Of a DNA stretch of 64,000 nucleotides, positions 25,756-34,169 are shown piece after piece. How positions within the stretch are numbered: the stretch's first letter is position 1; each line of letters opens with the position of its first letter. Origin of the DNA: WHTK01 sp963711035 (GTDB lineage Bacteria > Chloroflexota > Dehalococcoidia > DSTF01 > WHTK01); contig CAVQCN010000001.1 of NCBI GenBank assembly GCA_963711035.1, positions 1,116,001 to 1,180,000 on the forward strand, written 5' to 3'. The position numbers were made by a program, and so were the translations under genes. A model generated the notes under the pieces. The model worked only from the letters and a program-made list of their open reading frames with translations, was not told the origin of the DNA and searched no databases.

Positions 25756-27030
25756 CTAATCCACGCGGGCCGGCGGTTTGACGAGGAACATGACAGCGGA
25801 GCAGGTGAGCCACGTACCGATCAGCATCCACAGCGCCGTGGTGTAGGTCCCCGTGTGGTCGAAGATGAAGCCTGCCAGGATCGGGCCGAGGGCGCCGAAC
25901 ACCGTTGCGAACGGCTGGGTGACGCCGATGATGCTGCCGATGTAGGTGCGGCCGAAGAACTCGGGCCACACCATGATCTGCAGCAGCGGGTAGCCACTCA
26001 TCGTGACGCCCTGCAACCCGATGATCAGATAGAGGCTGACGAGGCCGCCGATCTGCATGAGCATGAAGCAGCCGAACGCCGTCACCGCCGCCTGCGTGAT
26101 GATGGCGAGCCGCACGCCCTTCTTGTCGGCCACGACTCCCCAGAGGAACCGGATGCCGACCGCCACGAGGCCGTAGACCGAGAGCGCGGTCGCGGCTCGC
26201 TGCGACGAAAAGCCGATGTCTTGCAGATAGGGGATCATGACGGCCGTGTGCGCCTGCAGTGAGAAGTTACCGAACAGGACGCCCAGCAGCAGCAGCCAGA
26301 ACTGCCACGTACCCGTGACCTCGTGCAGCGCCATGCTGCGCTCCGTCGACGCGCTGCGGGCGCCGGCACGCGGCTGCATACCGTTGTCCGGCAGCAGGCC
26401 GAGGTCTTCGGGCGCGCGGACGACGAACGGGACAAGGGGCAGCAGCATTACGAGTACGAGAACGCCCAAGGCGCTCCAGGCGTCGCGCCAGCCAAGCTGG
26501 TCGATGAGCAGCGCGATGAGTGGCACCATGATCAGCGCAGAGATGCTGCCGCCGTTCGACGAGACGCCCACGGCCGTTCCTCGCCGCGCGACGAACCATT
26601 TCGGCACGATCGTTGCTTGCATGAGTCGGATCGCGGTGCCGCCCAGGCCGCCCAGCCCGCCGAAGAGCAGGATGAACTGGATCGGAGACTGCACCCAGCG
26701 CAGCGCGATCAAGCTCAGGCCCAGCAGCAGCACGCCGACGAGCAGCATACGCGCGGCGCCGTTCTCGCGATCGGTGAAGCGCCCCAGAAACAGCATCCCA
26801 GCCGCCGTGGTCATGAAGTTCAGGGAAAGGGCGGCAAAGATGCTCGTATTTGACCAGCCGGTGGCGTCGTGCATGGGGTTGACGAAGATTGGGATCGCCC
26901 AAAACGTCGTCGAACCCATGATGAAGACGCAGAGGAAGCCAATGATGGCAATGATCCAGCCGTAGAAGAACGGCGCATGCCGGGCAAGCCTACCCGCCAG
27001 CGTCCGGCTCTCGACCGCGGAGTCTGCCAA
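25756..27030 (-). CDS. MFS transporter (monocarboxylate/oxalate-formate-like)
   Basis: A 424-residue membrane carrier with twelve hydrophobic segments in two groups of six and a charged central loop (RAGARSASTERSM). Marks include LGRFTDRENGAARM after helix 2, FVARRGTAVGVSSNGGSISA in helix 5, and WGVVADKKGVRLAI after helix 8, the second A-motif. Start is TTG 27030 with AGGAGG ten bases upstream. It follows the SDR at 27209-28096 on the same strand and may share its catabolic role. Substrate unknown; organic anions are the usual cargo of close families. Confidence 0.85.
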   Translation of the reverse strand: MADSAVESRTLAGRLARHAPFFYGWIIAIIGFLCVFIMGSTTFWAIPIFVNPMHDATGWSNTSIFAALSLNFMTTAAGMLFLGRFTDRENGAARMLLVGVLLLGLSLIALRWVQSPIQFILLFGGLGGLGGTAIRLMQATIVPKWFVARRGTAVGVSSNGGSISALIMVPLIALLIDQLGWRDAWSALGVLVLVMLLPLVPFVVRAPEDLGLLPDNGMQPRAGARSASTERSMALHEVTGTWQFWLLLLGVLFGNFSLQAHTAVMIPYLQDIGFSSQRAATALSVYGLVAVGIRFLWGVVADKKGVRLAIITQAAVTAFGCFMLMQIGGLVSLYLIIGLQGVTMSGYPLLQIMVWPEFFGRTYIGSIIGVTQPFATVFGALGPILAGFIFDHTGTYTTALWMLIGTWLTCSAVMFLVKPPARVD

Positions 27031-27073
27031 TTCTCGGTTGCCTCCTGCCCTGAGACAGAGTAGTTCCGATCAG

Positions 27074-27097
27074 CCTGCCGCTTTGCAGCGCGGCAGG
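27074..27097 (-). terminator. Hairpin between SDR and MFS genes
   Basis: CCTGCCGC (27074-27081) pairs with GCGGCAGG (27090-27097) around an eight-base loop, with no T tract. It lies between two minus-strand genes and may end the SDR transcript. Confidence 0.4.
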
Positions 27098-27208
27098 TGT
27101 CGCGAATAAACCGCAAGCCCACCCCGCGTTTGATGCGAGGCGGGCCCGCAAGATTCAGCTAATGTGCAGCGTCACCGGGACGCAAGTCCGTTGGTACGTG
27201 CAGAGCCG

Positions 27209-28096
27209 TTAGTGAGATGGCGGGATGGCCGGCGCCGGCGGTCCGCCCGGCTCTGACAGGCTGCGCATGCGTAAGGTGTAGAGGTCTCCCGCTGCGATAC
27301 GGTCGGCGTTGCGCGCGATTTCCTCCCAGTCCTCCTCGACGCGGAAGTAGCGGCCGGAGAGGGCGTCTGCCTTGCCGGAAGCGAGGAAGACGCACAGTTC
27401 GGCGGTCTTCGTCGCCGGCGTGCCGATGGACGGGTTGCGCTTCAGCTCTTGCAACGTGGCGATGAAGCGCTGAGCGTACTTCTGAGCGTCCGCGCGAACC
27501 TGCGGCTCGTCGGCGAACTGCGTGTCGACCAGTCCAGGGTGGAGGACGAAGGCCTTGATGCCGAACTCGGCGCCTTCGGCGGCCAGCGCTTCGGTCAGGC
27601 GCAGCTGTCCTGCCTTGGCGATCTGGTAGCCGGAGAAGTTCGCGCCACCGCGCTCCGCTGCCCGGCTGGAAACGATAACGATGCGGCCGCCGCCGCGCTG
27701 TACCATGCCGGACCACACTGCCCGGCTGCAGATGAAGGCGCCGTGGACGTGCACGTCCTGTGTGCGCCACCATTCGTCCGGGTCTGCGTCCCAGACCGGC
27801 GCGAACGGACCCGTGATGCCGGCGTTACTGACCAGGATCGAGACGGTGCCGAACTGGCGCTCCGCCTCCTCGACCACATGGCGCATGTCGCCGGTGTTGG
27901 TCACGTCGCCGGGCACGGCGATGGCGCGGCCGCCCGCCTTGTTGATCGTCGCCGCCGTGTCTTCGATCTGGTCCTTCGAGCGCGCCGTCACGACCACGGC
28001 CGCGCCTTGCGCGCCGTACGCTTCGGCGATGGCGCGGCCGATACCGCGTCCGGCGCCGGTTACGATTGCCACTTCCCCATCGAGAATTCCTGCCAC
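27209..28096 (-). CDS. Short-chain dehydrogenase/reductase
   Basis: A 295-residue SDR oxidoreductase. TGAGRGIGRAIA is the cofactor loop, VSILVSNAGIT the NNAG equivalent (SNAG), IVIVSSRAAERG holds the serine, and FSGYQIAKAGQLRLTEAL the YxxxK pair. The strand ending VVVTARSKDQ suggests NADP. GTG 28096 is chosen as start because AAAGGAGGG lies six bases upstream; upstream in-frame codons have none. The C-terminal 60 residues (RYFRVEEDWEEIARNADRI) extend beyond the core and resemble those of SDRs that act on larger substrates. Probably in one unit with the MFS transporter. Confidence 0.88.
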   Translation of the reverse strand: MAGILDGEVAIVTGAGRGIGRAIAEAYGAQGAAVVVTARSKDQIEDTAATINKAGGRAIAVPGDVTNTGDMRHVVEEAERQFGTVSILVSNAGITGPFAPVWDADPDEWWRTQDVHVHGAFICSRAVWSGMVQRGGGRIVIVSSRAAERGGANFSGYQIAKAGQLRLTEALAAEGAEFGIKAFVLHPGLVDTQFADEPQVRADAQKYAQRFIATLQELKRNPSIGTPATKTAELCVFLASGKADALSGRYFRVEEDWEEIARNADRIAAGDLYTLRMRSLSEPGGPPAPAIPPSH

Positions 28097-28228
28097 CGTG
28101 CTCCCTCCTTTGGGTGTCGCGTCGCCGGCCTTTCTTGGCCCGGCGTTTCGCGGTTTGGCGCCTCTCATGCGAAGGTGCCATCCTTCGCGGCGCACGTCAT
28201 GTTACCGCCAAGCGTTGGTCAATTGTAG

Positions 28229-28566
28229 GCCGCTAGTACAGGGCCGCGTTTTGCAAGCCTGGAGTGGAGATACGCTTGCCGTTCCCGTCCCATTCAGGCG
28301 CCGCATTGGTCTGCTATCCTAACGAGGCACTCTCGGACCGAAAGGTGCGGATTATGCCGCAGTCACTCCTGCACAGCACCCCTCTTTCTAGCGCTCCGTT
28401 CGCCGGCGTGCCGGAGTGGCGCGATGCTGTCCGCGGTCCGGTGCCTCAACGCCCCCCTAGACGCTAGCAACTTCCCCTCTCCCCAAATCTTGTTAATCGA
28501 ACGTTGACGTATCGACGTTCTGGCTTTGTCCCTGTTCTGGGGCCGTCTAGTAGTCTGAGGCTGGTC
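28229..28566 (+). promoter_or_regulatory. Long leader region of mgtE, candidate magnesium-responsive element
   Basis: No gene is seen in these 338 bases. Within 28311-28380 there is ACGAGGC, a hairpin (GCAC...GTGC) and then ATGCCGC. That order recalls the M-box Mg2+ riboswitch core (GAGGC, hairpin, GCCGC), but the conserved AACGUCGAGAGACGCC-type part is not found. A second hairpin forms around CCGGCGTGCCGG at 28402-28415. I treat it as a structured leader of unproven class. Confidence 0.25.
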
Positions 28567-29919
28567 ATGGTCGAAGAGCTGCAGCTGGACAACCTGCGTG
28601 ACAACGTCAAGGAGCTGATCGAAGGCGGCTCCTACGAAGATGCGCGCGCGTTGATCCTCTCCCAGCACCCGGCTGACCAGGCCGACCTCGTCGAGCGCCT
28701 GGACGAAGACGAGCGCCGCCTGATCCTGGCCCGTCTGCGCCCCGATCAGCTCGCCGACGTGCTCGAGTACCTGGACGAAGAGGTGCGTGCCGACATCGTT
28801 GAGACGCTGCCGCCCGAGGTGCTGGCACCGCTGCTGGAGCGCGTCGACGAGGACGTCGCCGTCGACATCATCCAGGACTTGCCCCGCGAGCAAGCGGCCG
28901 AGGTGCTGCCCCTGCTGGACGAGCCGGAAGCCTTCCGGGAACTCCTGGCCTACCCGGAAGACAGCGCCGGCGGCATCATGTCGCGCGAGTTCGTGGCGCT
29001 GCGCCGTAACTGGACGGTCGACGAGTCGATCCAGTTCCTGCGCAGCTCCAGCCCGGCCGTCGACCACCCCTTCTATCTCTATGCGGTCGATGACAGCGGT
29101 GTGTTGATCGGCGTCGTAAGCCTGCGCGCCATCGTCACGTCCGCGCCGGAGACGCCGATTGCTGCGATCATGAGCGAAGAAACAATCAGCGTCCGCGTCA
29201 CCGACGACCGCGAGATCGCTGCAGAGCGCATGCGTCACTACAGCCTGCTGGCGCTACCCGTCGTCGACGACGATGGGCGGCTGCGCGGCGTGATCAGCTC
29301 CTACAACCTGCTGGACGTGCAGGTGGAAGAAGCGACCGAGGACATGTACCGCATGGTTGGCCTGACCGAGGAGGAGAGCCTCTTCCGGCCGCTGCGCCAG
29401 TCCGTGCCGCCGCGCCTGGGCTGGCTGTACATCAACCTCTGCACCGCCTTCCTGGCCGCGGTCACGGTCAGTTTCTTCCAGGGCACGATCGCCAAGGCGG
29501 CGGTGCTGGCCGTGTTCATGCCGGTCGTGGCGGGCATGGGCGGCAACGCCGGCATCCAGACGATCACCCTGGTCGTGCGCTCGCTGGCGCTCGGCGAGAT
29601 CGACGTGCGCGACGCGTTCCGCGTGCTGCGACACGAGGCGTTCATCGCGTTGGCCGTCGGCGTGCTGGTAGGGACGGGGACGGGCGCGATCGCCTTCCTC
29701 TGGAAGGGCAACCCGTGGATCGGTCTCGTGGTCGGGGTGGCGCTGATCGTGAACATCGCCAACGCTACGCTGATCGGCGTGCTAGTGCCGCTGGGCCTGC
29801 GCAAGCTCAAGGCGGACCCGGCGCTGGCAGCCGGCGTCATCGTCACGACGTTCACGGACGTCGTAGGCTTTCTGACGTTCCTGGGGCTGGCGACATTGCT
29901 TATCTCGAAGCTGACGTGA
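28567..29919 (+). CDS. mgtE: Magnesium transporter MgtE
   Basis: A 450-residue Mg2+ channel-type transporter of normal length. The N-terminal superhelical MgtE_N domain (LADVLEYLDEEVRADIVETL, DDIIQDL-type repeats) spans about residues 1-125; a CBS pair follows (DSAGGIMSREFVALRRNWTV and IMSEETISVRVTDD), gating the pore in response to Mg2+. The last 180 residues hold five membrane helices with FMPVVAGMGGNAGIQTITL, the family pore signature. ATG 28567 is preferred over TTG 28504 because it gives the family N-terminus. It stands alone, behind a 338-base leader, and is followed by a hairpin. Confidence 0.93.
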   Translation: MVEELQLDNLRDNVKELIEGGSYEDARALILSQHPADQADLVERLDEDERRLILARLRPDQLADVLEYLDEEVRADIVETLPPEVLAPLLERVDEDVAVDIIQDLPREQAAEVLPLLDEPEAFRELLAYPEDSAGGIMSREFVALRRNWTVDESIQFLRSSSPAVDHPFYLYAVDDSGVLIGVVSLRAIVTSAPETPIAAIMSEETISVRVTDDREIAAERMRHYSLLALPVVDDDGRLRGVISSYNLLDVQVEEATEDMYRMVGLTEEESLFRPLRQSVPPRLGWLYINLCTAFLAAVTVSFFQGTIAKAAVLAVFMPVVAGMGGNAGIQTITLVVRSLALGEIDVRDAFRVLRHEAFIALAVGVLVGTGTGAIAFLWKGNPWIGLVVGVALIVNIANATLIGVLVPLGLRKLKADPALAAGVIVTTFTDVVGFLTFLGLATLLISKLT

Positions 29920-29926
29920 GAAGGAA

Positions 29927-29951
29927 AAGCCTCGCCTGAAGGCCGAGGCTT
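29927..29951 (+). terminator. Hairpin after mgtE
   Basis: AAGCCTCG (29927-29934) pairs with CGAGGCTT (29944-29951) around a nine-base loop, eight bases after the mgtE stop. A T tract is missing. Confidence 0.5.
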
Positions 29952-29990
29952 GCTGGGAGATTGCTTCGGGTATTTCCCGAATTGACGCTG

Positions 29991-30074
29991 GATCCGTTCG
30001 CGCCCTACTCTTGAGGTAGTGAACGGATTATCAGTCTCGGAGGTCCAGCAGCGTCCCGACATCTCGGTGTCGGG
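29991..30074 (+). promoter_or_regulatory. Structured 5' leader of cimA
   Basis: Two hairpins precede cimA. The first pairs ATCCGTTC (29992-29999) with GAACGGAT (30021-30028) and contains an inner CTAC/GTAG stem. The second pairs CCCGACA (30055-30061) with TGTCGGG (30068-30074). About 95 bases separate them from the start codon. This could be an amino-acid-responsive leader; I could not find a T-box core sequence or an isoleucine-rich leader peptide. Confidence 0.3.
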
Positions 30075-30168
30075 GCGAACGATTGGCGTCTGACCATCGT
30101 GGCGCTCCCCGCGCCGTTGCGGCCGCTTTGCGCGGACGCGTTCTGGACAATCCGGAGGCACTTCCTCA

Positions 30169-31770
30169 ATGACCGTAGAGCTTTACGATACGACCCTGCG
30201 TGATGGCGCCCAGATGGAGGGCATGTCGCTCTCCGTCGAGGACAAGGTGCGTATCGCCACGCGCCTGGACGAGCTGGGCGTGCACTTCATCGAAGGCGGC
30301 TGGCCCGGCGCCAATCCCAAGGACATCGAGTTCTTCGACCGCATGCGCGACGTGCGCCTCAACGGCAAGCTCGTCGCCTTTGGTTCGACGCGCCGCGCCG
30401 GCATCGATCCCGACAAGGACGTCACGCTCAATGCGCTGGTCGGCGCCGGCACCGAGTACGTGACCATCGTCGGCAAGGCGCACGACCTGCACGTGCGTGA
30501 GGTGCTCGAGACCAGCTTCGAAGAGAACCTGGCCATGATCGGCGACTCGGTGCGCTTCCTCAAAGCGAAGGGCAAGGGCGTCTTTTACGATGCCGAACAC
30601 TTCTTCGACGGCTTCGTCTCCGACTCCGGCTACGCGCTCTCCTGTCTCCGCTCCGCCGTCAACAACGGCGTCGACGGGCTGGTGCTGTGTGACACGAACG
30701 GCGGCACGCTGACGTCCGACCTGCTGCGCATCATCGAGACTGTCCAGACCGCGTTCCCGAACCTGCGTCTCGGCATCCACTGCCACAACGACGCCGACGT
30801 TGCCGTGGCGAACAGTCTGGCAGCCCTGCAGCAGGGCGTGCAGCAGGTGCAGGCCTGCATGAACGGCTACGGCGAGCGCTGCGGCAACGCCAACATGGCC
30901 AGCGTCATCGCCGGCGTGAAGCTGAAGATGCACGAGGACGTGATCACCGATGTGCAGTTGGCGCGCCTGACCGAGGTCTCGCACTTCGTTAGCGAGGTCG
31001 CGAACATGGCGCCGTGGCCGCAGCAGCCCTACGTCGGCTACAGCGCCTTCGCGCACAAGGCCGGCTACCACACAGACGGCGTGATCAAAGTCGAGTCCGC
31101 CTACCAGCACGTCGACCCGGCCAGCGTCGGCAACCAGCGCCGGCTGCTGGTCTCCGAGTTGGGTGGCAGCCGGGGGCTGCTCGACAAGGTGGCCGACCTC
31201 GAGATCGACTACCCGCTGACGCGCGATGACGCCAGGCAGCTCACCGAGAAGATCAAGGAGATGGAGGCGCGCGGCTTCCAGTACGAGGGCGCCGACGCCT
31301 CGCTCGAGATCATGATCCGCCGCAGCCTGCCCGGCTACCGGCCGCCGTTCAACCTGGACGACTTCTGGGTGATCGAGCGGCGCCGCTCCCAGGCCGAGGA
31401 CAGCAGCAACGAGCCGAGCGAGATGCAGGCCGAGGCGATGGTCAAGGTGCGCCTCTACGGCCGCGGCACGGAGGAAGACAAGGTCGTCCAGACCGCTGCC
31501 GACGGCAACGGCCCCGTCAGTGCCCTCGACGCGGCGGTGCGCAAGGCGCTGAGCGAGGACTACCCCGGTGTCGCCGACGTGCGCCTGGTCGACTACAAGG
31601 TGCGCATCATCGACTCGAACGCCGGCGCCGGCGCCTCCGTGCGCGTGCTCATCGACCTCAGCGACAGCGAGCACACCTGGCAGACGGTCGGCGCCAGCAC
31701 GGACATCATCGAGGCCTCCTGGCTGGCCCTCGCGGACGCCTACCAGTGGTGGCTCCTGAGGCACGCGTAA
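30169..31770 (+). CDS. cimA: (R)-citramalate synthase
   Basis: Condenses pyruvate and acetyl-CoA to citramalate, the entry to threonine-independent isoleucine synthesis. 533 residues, as in CimA rather than the shorter homocitrate synthases. The catalytic barrel shows LYDTTLRDGAQMEGM at the N-terminus, GIHCHNDADVAVANSLAAL with metal-binding histidines, and GYGERCGNANM. YSAFAHKAGYHTDGV marks the linker. The C-terminal part (VKVRLYGRGTEEDKVVQ, LVDYKVRIIDSNAGAGASVRV) is the LeuA-type allosteric dimer domain that binds isoleucine or leucine. A GGAGG site precedes the ATG. ilvE lies 14 kb away. Confidence 0.93.
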   Translation: MTVELYDTTLRDGAQMEGMSLSVEDKVRIATRLDELGVHFIEGGWPGANPKDIEFFDRMRDVRLNGKLVAFGSTRRAGIDPDKDVTLNALVGAGTEYVTIVGKAHDLHVREVLETSFEENLAMIGDSVRFLKAKGKGVFYDAEHFFDGFVSDSGYALSCLRSAVNNGVDGLVLCDTNGGTLTSDLLRIIETVQTAFPNLRLGIHCHNDADVAVANSLAALQQGVQQVQACMNGYGERCGNANMASVIAGVKLKMHEDVITDVQLARLTEVSHFVSEVANMAPWPQQPYVGYSAFAHKAGYHTDGVIKVESAYQHVDPASVGNQRRLLVSELGGSRGLLDKVADLEIDYPLTRDDARQLTEKIKEMEARGFQYEGADASLEIMIRRSLPGYRPPFNLDDFWVIERRRSQAEDSSNEPSEMQAEAMVKVRLYGRGTEEDKVVQTAADGNGPVSALDAAVRKALSEDYPGVADVRLVDYKVRIIDSNAGAGASVRVLIDLSDSEHTWQTVGASTDIIEASWLALADAYQWWLLRHA

Positions 31771-31786
31771 CCCAGGGAACAAGATG

Positions 31787-31823
31787 ACTCACCCCTCGGT
31801 CCCCTCTCCGATTCGGAGAGGGG
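31787..31823. repeat. Dispersed palindromic repeat, copy A
   Basis: CTCACCCCTCGGTCCCCTCTCCG then ATT then CGGAGAGGGG: the unit CCCCTCTCCG/CGGAGAGGGG forms a perfect 10-base stem at 31801-31823. The same element recurs at 39406 and, inverted and with a longer loop, at 39480. Confidence 0.7.
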
Positions 31824-31853
31824 ATGCCGGCCGGCAGGGAAGAGGTTCCTCCC

Positions 31854-32684
31854 CTACGGCATATTGCTGCCGAAGACGCCGAACGCCTGAATCGCCGTGG
31901 CGGAGAGGCCGCCGTCATCTGAGAAGACGAGGACGATCTCGCCCGGCTTGAGGTCGGCGGCGCTGATCTCGTTGTGTCCGCGGCGGATGACGGTGAGAGA
32001 GGTGATCTCGGTCGTGAACTCCTCGCCCAGGAAGGTGCGGCCGTGCAGCTCCGTGTCGCTGACGTCGATGATGGTGGCCGAGCGCGCGTTCTGCACGCCG
32101 TCGAGCAGGCGGCGGATGTCGTCCAGCGTCAGGTCACCGCTGGCCAGCTCTGCCTGAGCGCGCTGACGCATCTGGGTCGGCATCTGCTGCAAGAGCTCGT
32201 CGATGATGCTGAGGTCCGGCGTCGGCGTGGCGGTTGGACCGGGCGTCGCCGACGCTGGCGATGACGGCGATGCCGATGCGGAGGACGTGGCCGTTGCGGC
32301 GGCGAGGCGGGCCTGGGTCTGTAGCTCCTGATTGCCGCGCTCGTACGTGATCGTCACCGTCGTGCCGGGGTCTTTGCCGACGATGGCGTCGCGCAGCTGC
32401 TGCGCCGTGCGTACGATGGTGCCGTCGACGGATCGAATCACGTCGCCTGCCTCCAAACCGGCTTCTTCCGCCGGGCTGCCCTTCTCGATGGATACGATGC
32501 GCAAACCGCCGGTGGCGGCGATCCGCACCGTGGCGCCGAGGTAGGCGCTGTCCGCGACGGTTGACGTGTCGGTCTCGTCGTCTGTGCCGCCGGAGACCAC
32601 CACGCCGATCAGGATGCCGATGCCGAGCAACGCCGCGCCTGCGGCGACCGCGATGGCGATCAAGACGCGTCGGGACAAATGCAT
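31854..32684 (-). CDS. Membrane-anchored PDZ-domain protein
   Basis: A 276-residue protein with one N-terminal membrane segment (VLIAIAVAAGAALLGIGILIGVV) and an outside PDZ domain at about residues 48-125 (GGLRIVSIEKGSPAEEAGLE, AGDVIRSVDGTIVRTAQQL) like those of HtrA proteases, but without a protease domain. A Ser/Ala/Pro/Thr-rich linker follows, then a helical and beta C-terminal domain (LLDGVQNARSATIIDVSD) I do not recognise. It is the last gene after a response regulator and histidine kinase on the same strand, nine bases after the kinase. It may feed envelope signals to that kinase or be its target (inference). Confidence 0.82.
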   Translation of the reverse strand: MHLSRRVLIAIAVAAGAALLGIGILIGVVVSGGTDDETDTSTVADSAYLGATVRIAATGGLRIVSIEKGSPAEEAGLEAGDVIRSVDGTIVRTAQQLRDAIVGKDPGTTVTITYERGNQELQTQARLAAATATSSASASPSSPASATPGPTATPTPDLSIIDELLQQMPTQMRQRAQAELASGDLTLDDIRRLLDGVQNARSATIIDVSDTELHGRTFLGEEFTTEITSLTVIRRGHNEISAADLKPGEIVLVFSDDGGLSATAIQAFGVFGSNMP

Positions 32685-32693
32685 GGGGCCTCG

Positions 32694-34169
32694 CTAACTA
32701 GTGGTCGGTGGTTCCGGGCGCGCTGGCAGGCTGATGACGAACTCGGTGCCCTCTTCCTGCGAACTATGCACGGCGATGTTGCCGCCGTGCGCCTCGACGA
32801 TTTCCTTCGTGATCGCCAGGCCCAGGCCGCTGTTACCGTCGGCGCGGGCGCGAGCCGGGTCGACCTGGAAGAAGCGGTCGAAGAGCATCGGAATCGCTTC
32901 GGGTGGGATGACGGAGCCGGTGTTGTGTACTGACAGGTCGACGTGGCCGTCCTCCGACGTGGCGCTGAGCGTGATACGGCCGCCGGCCGGCGTGAAGCGC
33001 ATGGCATTGTCGACGATGTTGGCGACCGCCTGCTCCATGCGGCGCCCGTCGGCGTGGATTTGCGGCGTCGTAGCGGCGCGCACAGCGACCTCGACGCGGG
33101 CCAGGCGGGCGCGGCGCTGGAAGCGCTCCACCGTGTCGTTGAGCAACTCGGCGGGGTTGATGTCGTCCATCTGCATCGAGACTTCGCCCGCCTCGACCTG
33201 CGAGAGGTAGAGCAGGTCATCGACGAGGCCGCGCATGCGCACTGCCTCGTCGTTGATGATGCGGCCCGCCTCGGCGTACTCGTCGGAGTCTTTGAGCGAG
33301 CCGTCCACCATGGCCTGCGAGAAGCCCTGGATCGAAGTGAGCGGCGTCTTCAGCTCGTGCGAGACGTTGGCCAGGAAGTCGCGCAACGTGCGGTAGGAGT
33401 CGCCGACCCGTTGCGCCATGTCGTTGAAGGCGCTGGCCAGGCGGCTTACCTCCTCTCCGCTATAGACGGGCAGCTGCTGGTCGTAGCGGCCGCGCGCCAT
33501 CTCTTCGGACGCGGCCGTGATGGTGCGTAACGGCCGCGTGATCGTGCGTGCGAGAAGCGATGCGGCGATGACGCTGGCCAGGAAGGCGATGCCGCCGGCC
33601 ATGAACAGGCGCGGCAGCAGATCGCGCCAGGCGGCGTGGATGTCGCTTTCGTTCACGGCGACGGCGGCCTGGTACTCGGGAACGAAGACGTTAGGCGCGC
33701 CCGGCAGGGCGATGGCGGGGCCCTGCGACGAGATGAAGAGCAGCAGGTCGTCCGGCCCTTGATGGTAACGCTCCATCTGGTAGCGCAGGTCGGAGAGCGG
33801 CCGGGACGGCACTCCCTGCTGGCCGAGCTGCGTGATCGTCTCGCCGAGTAGTGTCTGACCGGAGTCGCCCACGACGGTGGCGCCGTCGATCAGCAGCACG
33901 CGCACGTCGTATTTCTGCGCGTACTCTTGTTCGAGCACGGAGAGGATCTGGTCCGGCGTCAGGCCGTTGGCTTCGAGGAAGGCGGAGCGCAGCATGACGG
34001 GCAAGGCAAGCAACCCGACGCGCTCCTGGGCTGCCTTTTCTTGCTGCTGCCTGAGCAAATAGACCGTCGTGATGCCGGCCAGGAACAGGGAGAGGAAGAT
34101 CAGGATGCCGAAGGAGAGGATGAGCCGTGATCTAAGGCTTCGCGGCAGTAGCTTCCTCGTCCAGGACAA
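32694..34169 (-). CDS. Sensor histidine kinase with HAMP domain
   Basis: About 491 residues. An N-terminal membrane helix (LILSFGILIFLSLFLAGI), an extracytoplasmic sensor of about 140 residues, a second helix and a HAMP domain (ITRPLRTITAASEEMARGRY) precede the H-box VSHELKTPLTSIQGF, with the phosphorylated histidine near residue 270. The N-box (IVDNAMRFTPAGGRI) and G-boxes (GNSGLGLAITKEIVEAHGG) complete the ATPase domain. The start is uncertain: TTG 34169 lies inside the end of the response regulator gene (38-base overlap) and CTG 34148 has GAGGA behind it. Partner of the adjacent OmpR-type regulator. Confidence 0.9.
   Translation of the reverse strand: MSWTRKLLPRSLRSRLILSFGILIFLSLFLAGITTVYLLRQQQEKAAQERVGLLALPVMLRSAFLEANGLTPDQILSVLEQEYAQKYDVRVLLIDGATVVGDSGQTLLGETITQLGQQGVPSRPLSDLRYQMERYHQGPDDLLLFISSQGPAIALPGAPNVFVPEYQAAVAVNESDIHAAWRDLLPRLFMAGGIAFLASVIAASLLARTITRPLRTITAASEEMARGRYDQQLPVYSGEEVSRLASAFNDMAQRVGDSYRTLRDFLANVSHELKTPLTSIQGFSQAMVDGSLKDSDEYAEAGRIINDEAVRMRGLVDDLLYLSQVEAGEVSMQMDDINPAELLNDTVERFQRRARLARVEVAVRAATTPQIHADGRRMEQAVANIVDNAMRFTPAGGRITLSATSEDGHVDLSVHNTGSVIPPEAIPMLFDRFFQVDPARARADGNSGLGLAITKEIVEAHGGNIAVHSSQEEGTEFVISLPARPEPPTTS

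Noticed and set aside
28325..28350. GGTCCGAGAG on the minus strand, a motif of the ykkC guanidine riboswitch
   Set aside because: The ykkC core parts CTAGGGTTCCG and the 3' ACACGG/GGGAGA part are missing; the bases are explained by a simple hairpin.
28409..28425. GCCGGAGTGGC resembling the 5' end of tRNA-Leu
   Set aside because: No T-arm GTTCGA-type sequence, anticodon arm or matching acceptor strand follows within 90 bases.
30080..30135. GTGGCGC...CCGCG near cimA as a T-box core
   Set aside because: It does not match the T-box TGG-N-ACCGCG arrangement, and no specifier loop or stem I features were found.
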